Positions 56,027-57,024 of a stretch of DNA of 57,024 bases are shown piece after piece. The notes under the pieces are model-generated. The model was not told where the DNA came from and did no database searches. It saw nothing but the letters and a program-made list of their open reading frames with translations. The stretch comes from Nanobdellota archaeon (GTDB taxonomy: Archaea; Nanobdellota; Nanobdellia; Pacearchaeales; GW2011-AR1). Within the stretch, counting starts at the first letter, position 1, and the number at the start of each line of letters is the position of its first letter. The position numbers and the translations under genes were made by a program. Location: NCBI GenBank assembly GCA_022561055.1, contig JADFRY010000001.1, forward strand, positions 1 to 57,024. Reading direction: 5' to 3'.

Positions 56027-56491
56027 ATGAGTATGGATTTAGTTCTCCAAGGAGACAGATATCTTGGCAGATTCATGGCTTCTAGGATTTTAGGTAGTGT
56101 GGAATGTGGTTCTGAATATACTTCTGGAGAAGATAAGGGACAGTATTGGTCTGGGAAAGGAGTAATTAGAAAATTAAAAACAAGCGCTGAGGCCAGATTT
56201 ACATTTAAAACAGATTTTGTGAAAGATCGTTGGCGCCAATTAGGAGATTTAGAAAGAGAAATGATTGTAATACAGGATAGGTCTTTTAGGGAAAGAAGTC
56301 CTGGGATTGTTGAACAAGAAAGATTGTATGACTTTGTTCTTGAACAAATGTATGGAAACGCATTGGAGTTAAGAGATGAAGAGATTATACCAATGATATC
56401 TATTGAAAAACTTCAATATGAGGATTTGTTAATCTCGGGCGTGGTTGCAGAAGAGGGAACTGGGCAACTAATGATTCCAGAGATTTTATAA
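56027..56491 (+). CDS. Unassigned 154-residue protein
   Basis: I recognise no family. The protein is mixed alpha/beta with charged surface (GVIRKLKTSAEARFTFKTDF; QLGDLEREMIVIQDRSFRER) and no cysteine-rich or membrane part. A leaderless start is likely from the TATA spacing. It is convergent with the helicase gene, 4 bp apart. Confidence 0.5.
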   Translation: MSMDLVLQGDRYLGRFMASRILGSVECGSEYTSGEDKGQYWSGKGVIRKLKTSAEARFTFKTDFVKDRWRQLGDLEREMIVIQDRSFRERSPGIVEQERLYDFVLEQMYGNALELRDEEIIPMISIEKLQYEDLLISGVVAEEGTGQLMIPEIL

Positions 56492-56495
56492 AAGA

Positions 56496-57024
56496 TCATT
56501 TAAAATCATCGAGGGTTTTTATTTTGTTGTTGTTTTTTATTTCTTCTTTTATATTATGTATTGTCCTGTACATTTTTCTTTCTCTTGCCGAGGAGACGTA
56601 ATGATAAATTTGGTCCCTCGTGCCCTTTGTAATTAATATGAATAGCTTTCCAGGGGATAATCTTGCAGTTCTTCCTGTACGTTGGATTTTTCTTATTGCA
56701 GAGGGGACTGGTTCGTAGAAATAAACTGCACTGACTTCTGGGATGTCAAGACCTTCTTCACCAATTGAAGTAGCACAGATGATATTTATCTTTCCTTCTC
56801 GAAATTCTTCTATTACTTTTTTTTGTTCTTTTTGGTTTAAACCAGAGGTTCCTAAAGAACTTGTTTTTTTTGTTTGACCGACGAAAACTTTAGCCTTTAT
56901 TTTCTCTAAAGTGTTTAAGTTTAGAGCTATTTTTTGAGCTGTTTCTCTGAATTGGGTGAAGACTATTATTTTTGGATTTTTTTCGGTGGAAATTTGATTT
57001 TCTATTAATGCTTTAAGTTCTTCG
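56496..57024 (-). CDS. Hef-type SF2 helicase (FANCM/Mph1 family), 5' part outside window
   Basis: The ORF track omits it because its start is beyond the window. The minus-strand frame from 57023 reads LIENQISTEKNPKIIVFTQF, GLNQKEQKKVIEEFREGKIN and EEGLDIPEVSAVYFYEPVPS, then IRKIQRTGRTAR (motif VI) and ends TLDDFK with TGA at 56496-56498. These are motifs IV-VI of Hef/FANCM helicases. In many euryarchaea the XPF nuclease follows in the same protein, but here the gene stops after the helicase. Hef acts at stalled forks. Confidence 0.9.
   Translation of the reverse strand, partial: EELKALIENQISTEKNPKIIVFTQFRETAQKIALNLNTLEKIKAKVFVGQTKKTSSLGTSGLNQKEQKKVIEEFREGKINIICATSIGEEGLDIPEVSAVYFYEPVPSAIRKIQRTGRTARLSPGKLFILITKGTRDQIYHYVSSARERKMYRTIHNIKEEIKNNNKIKTLDDFK

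Overview
The window is a very AT-rich archaeal chromosome segment. Archaeal markers are the two-subunit family D DNA polymerase next to Cdc6/Orc1, RNA polymerase subunits Rpo3, Rpo4 and Rpo10 (RpoD, RpoF, RpoN), ribosomal proteins eL18 and eL21, RNase P protein Rnp4, SecD/SecF, a XerA recombinase and tRNA introns at position 37/38. Many start codons lie about 25 bases after a TATA-like box, which implies mostly leaderless transcripts. Compact genes and many small membrane or unassigned proteins suggest a DPANN lineage (Pacearchaeota/Woesearchaeota-like). That placement is inference; no 16S gene is present.

Layout. 1-7.8 kb: surface-glycan cluster (dehydratase end, GT9 transferase, carbamoyltransferase with a broken frame, sulfotransferase, FkbM methyltransferase, flippase). 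7.9-13.5 kb: export and housekeeping (SecD with a PDZ-like insert, SecF, three tRNA genes of which two have introns, a cytidylate kinase-like gene, 5S rRNA, Rnp4, NUDIX, RpoN). 13.5-17.6 kb: MacB-type ABC operon with a secreted S-layer-like partner. 17.7-22.6 kb: a 58-residue zinc protein missed by the ORF track, then eL21-RpoF-DUF655-uS13-uS4-uS11-RpoD-eL18-uL13-uS9. 22.6-30.6 kb: XerA, a pilin-like protein overlapping a membrane metallopeptidase gene, small unassigned genes, and two coiled-coil/linker/winged-helix proteins with unusual DNA repeats in their promoter and linker regions. 30.7-36.0 kb: Lhr-type helicase with a phosphoesterase, PRC-barrel and HAD proteins. 36.0-43.3 kb: a putative replication origin with ORB-like boxes and a triple direct repeat, then cdc6, polD small subunit, a deoxyribosyltransferase-like gene and polD large subunit. 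43.3-57.0 kb: mixed genes including a TctA-like transporter, a Cys-rich secreted protein split by a frameshift, a PD-(D/E)XK nuclease candidate behind a palindrome, ThpR, ureohydrolase, M16 peptidase, DRG-like GTPase, TyrRS, and separately encoded Hef-type nuclease and helicase.

Most notable signals: (1) the motif TTAAACGAACTT, repeated three times in the putative origin and scattered at 23.4-29.4 kb; (2) an 18-bp palindrome and tandem half-sites upstream of the coiled-coil/HTH gene at 27.9 kb, with the same 13-mer inside its own coding linker; (3) seven divergent gene pairs whose starts lie 47-53 bp apart around one central A/T box; (4) three indel-like breaks in otherwise continuous genes, two of them in G runs, so assembly error must be excluded before calling pseudogenes.
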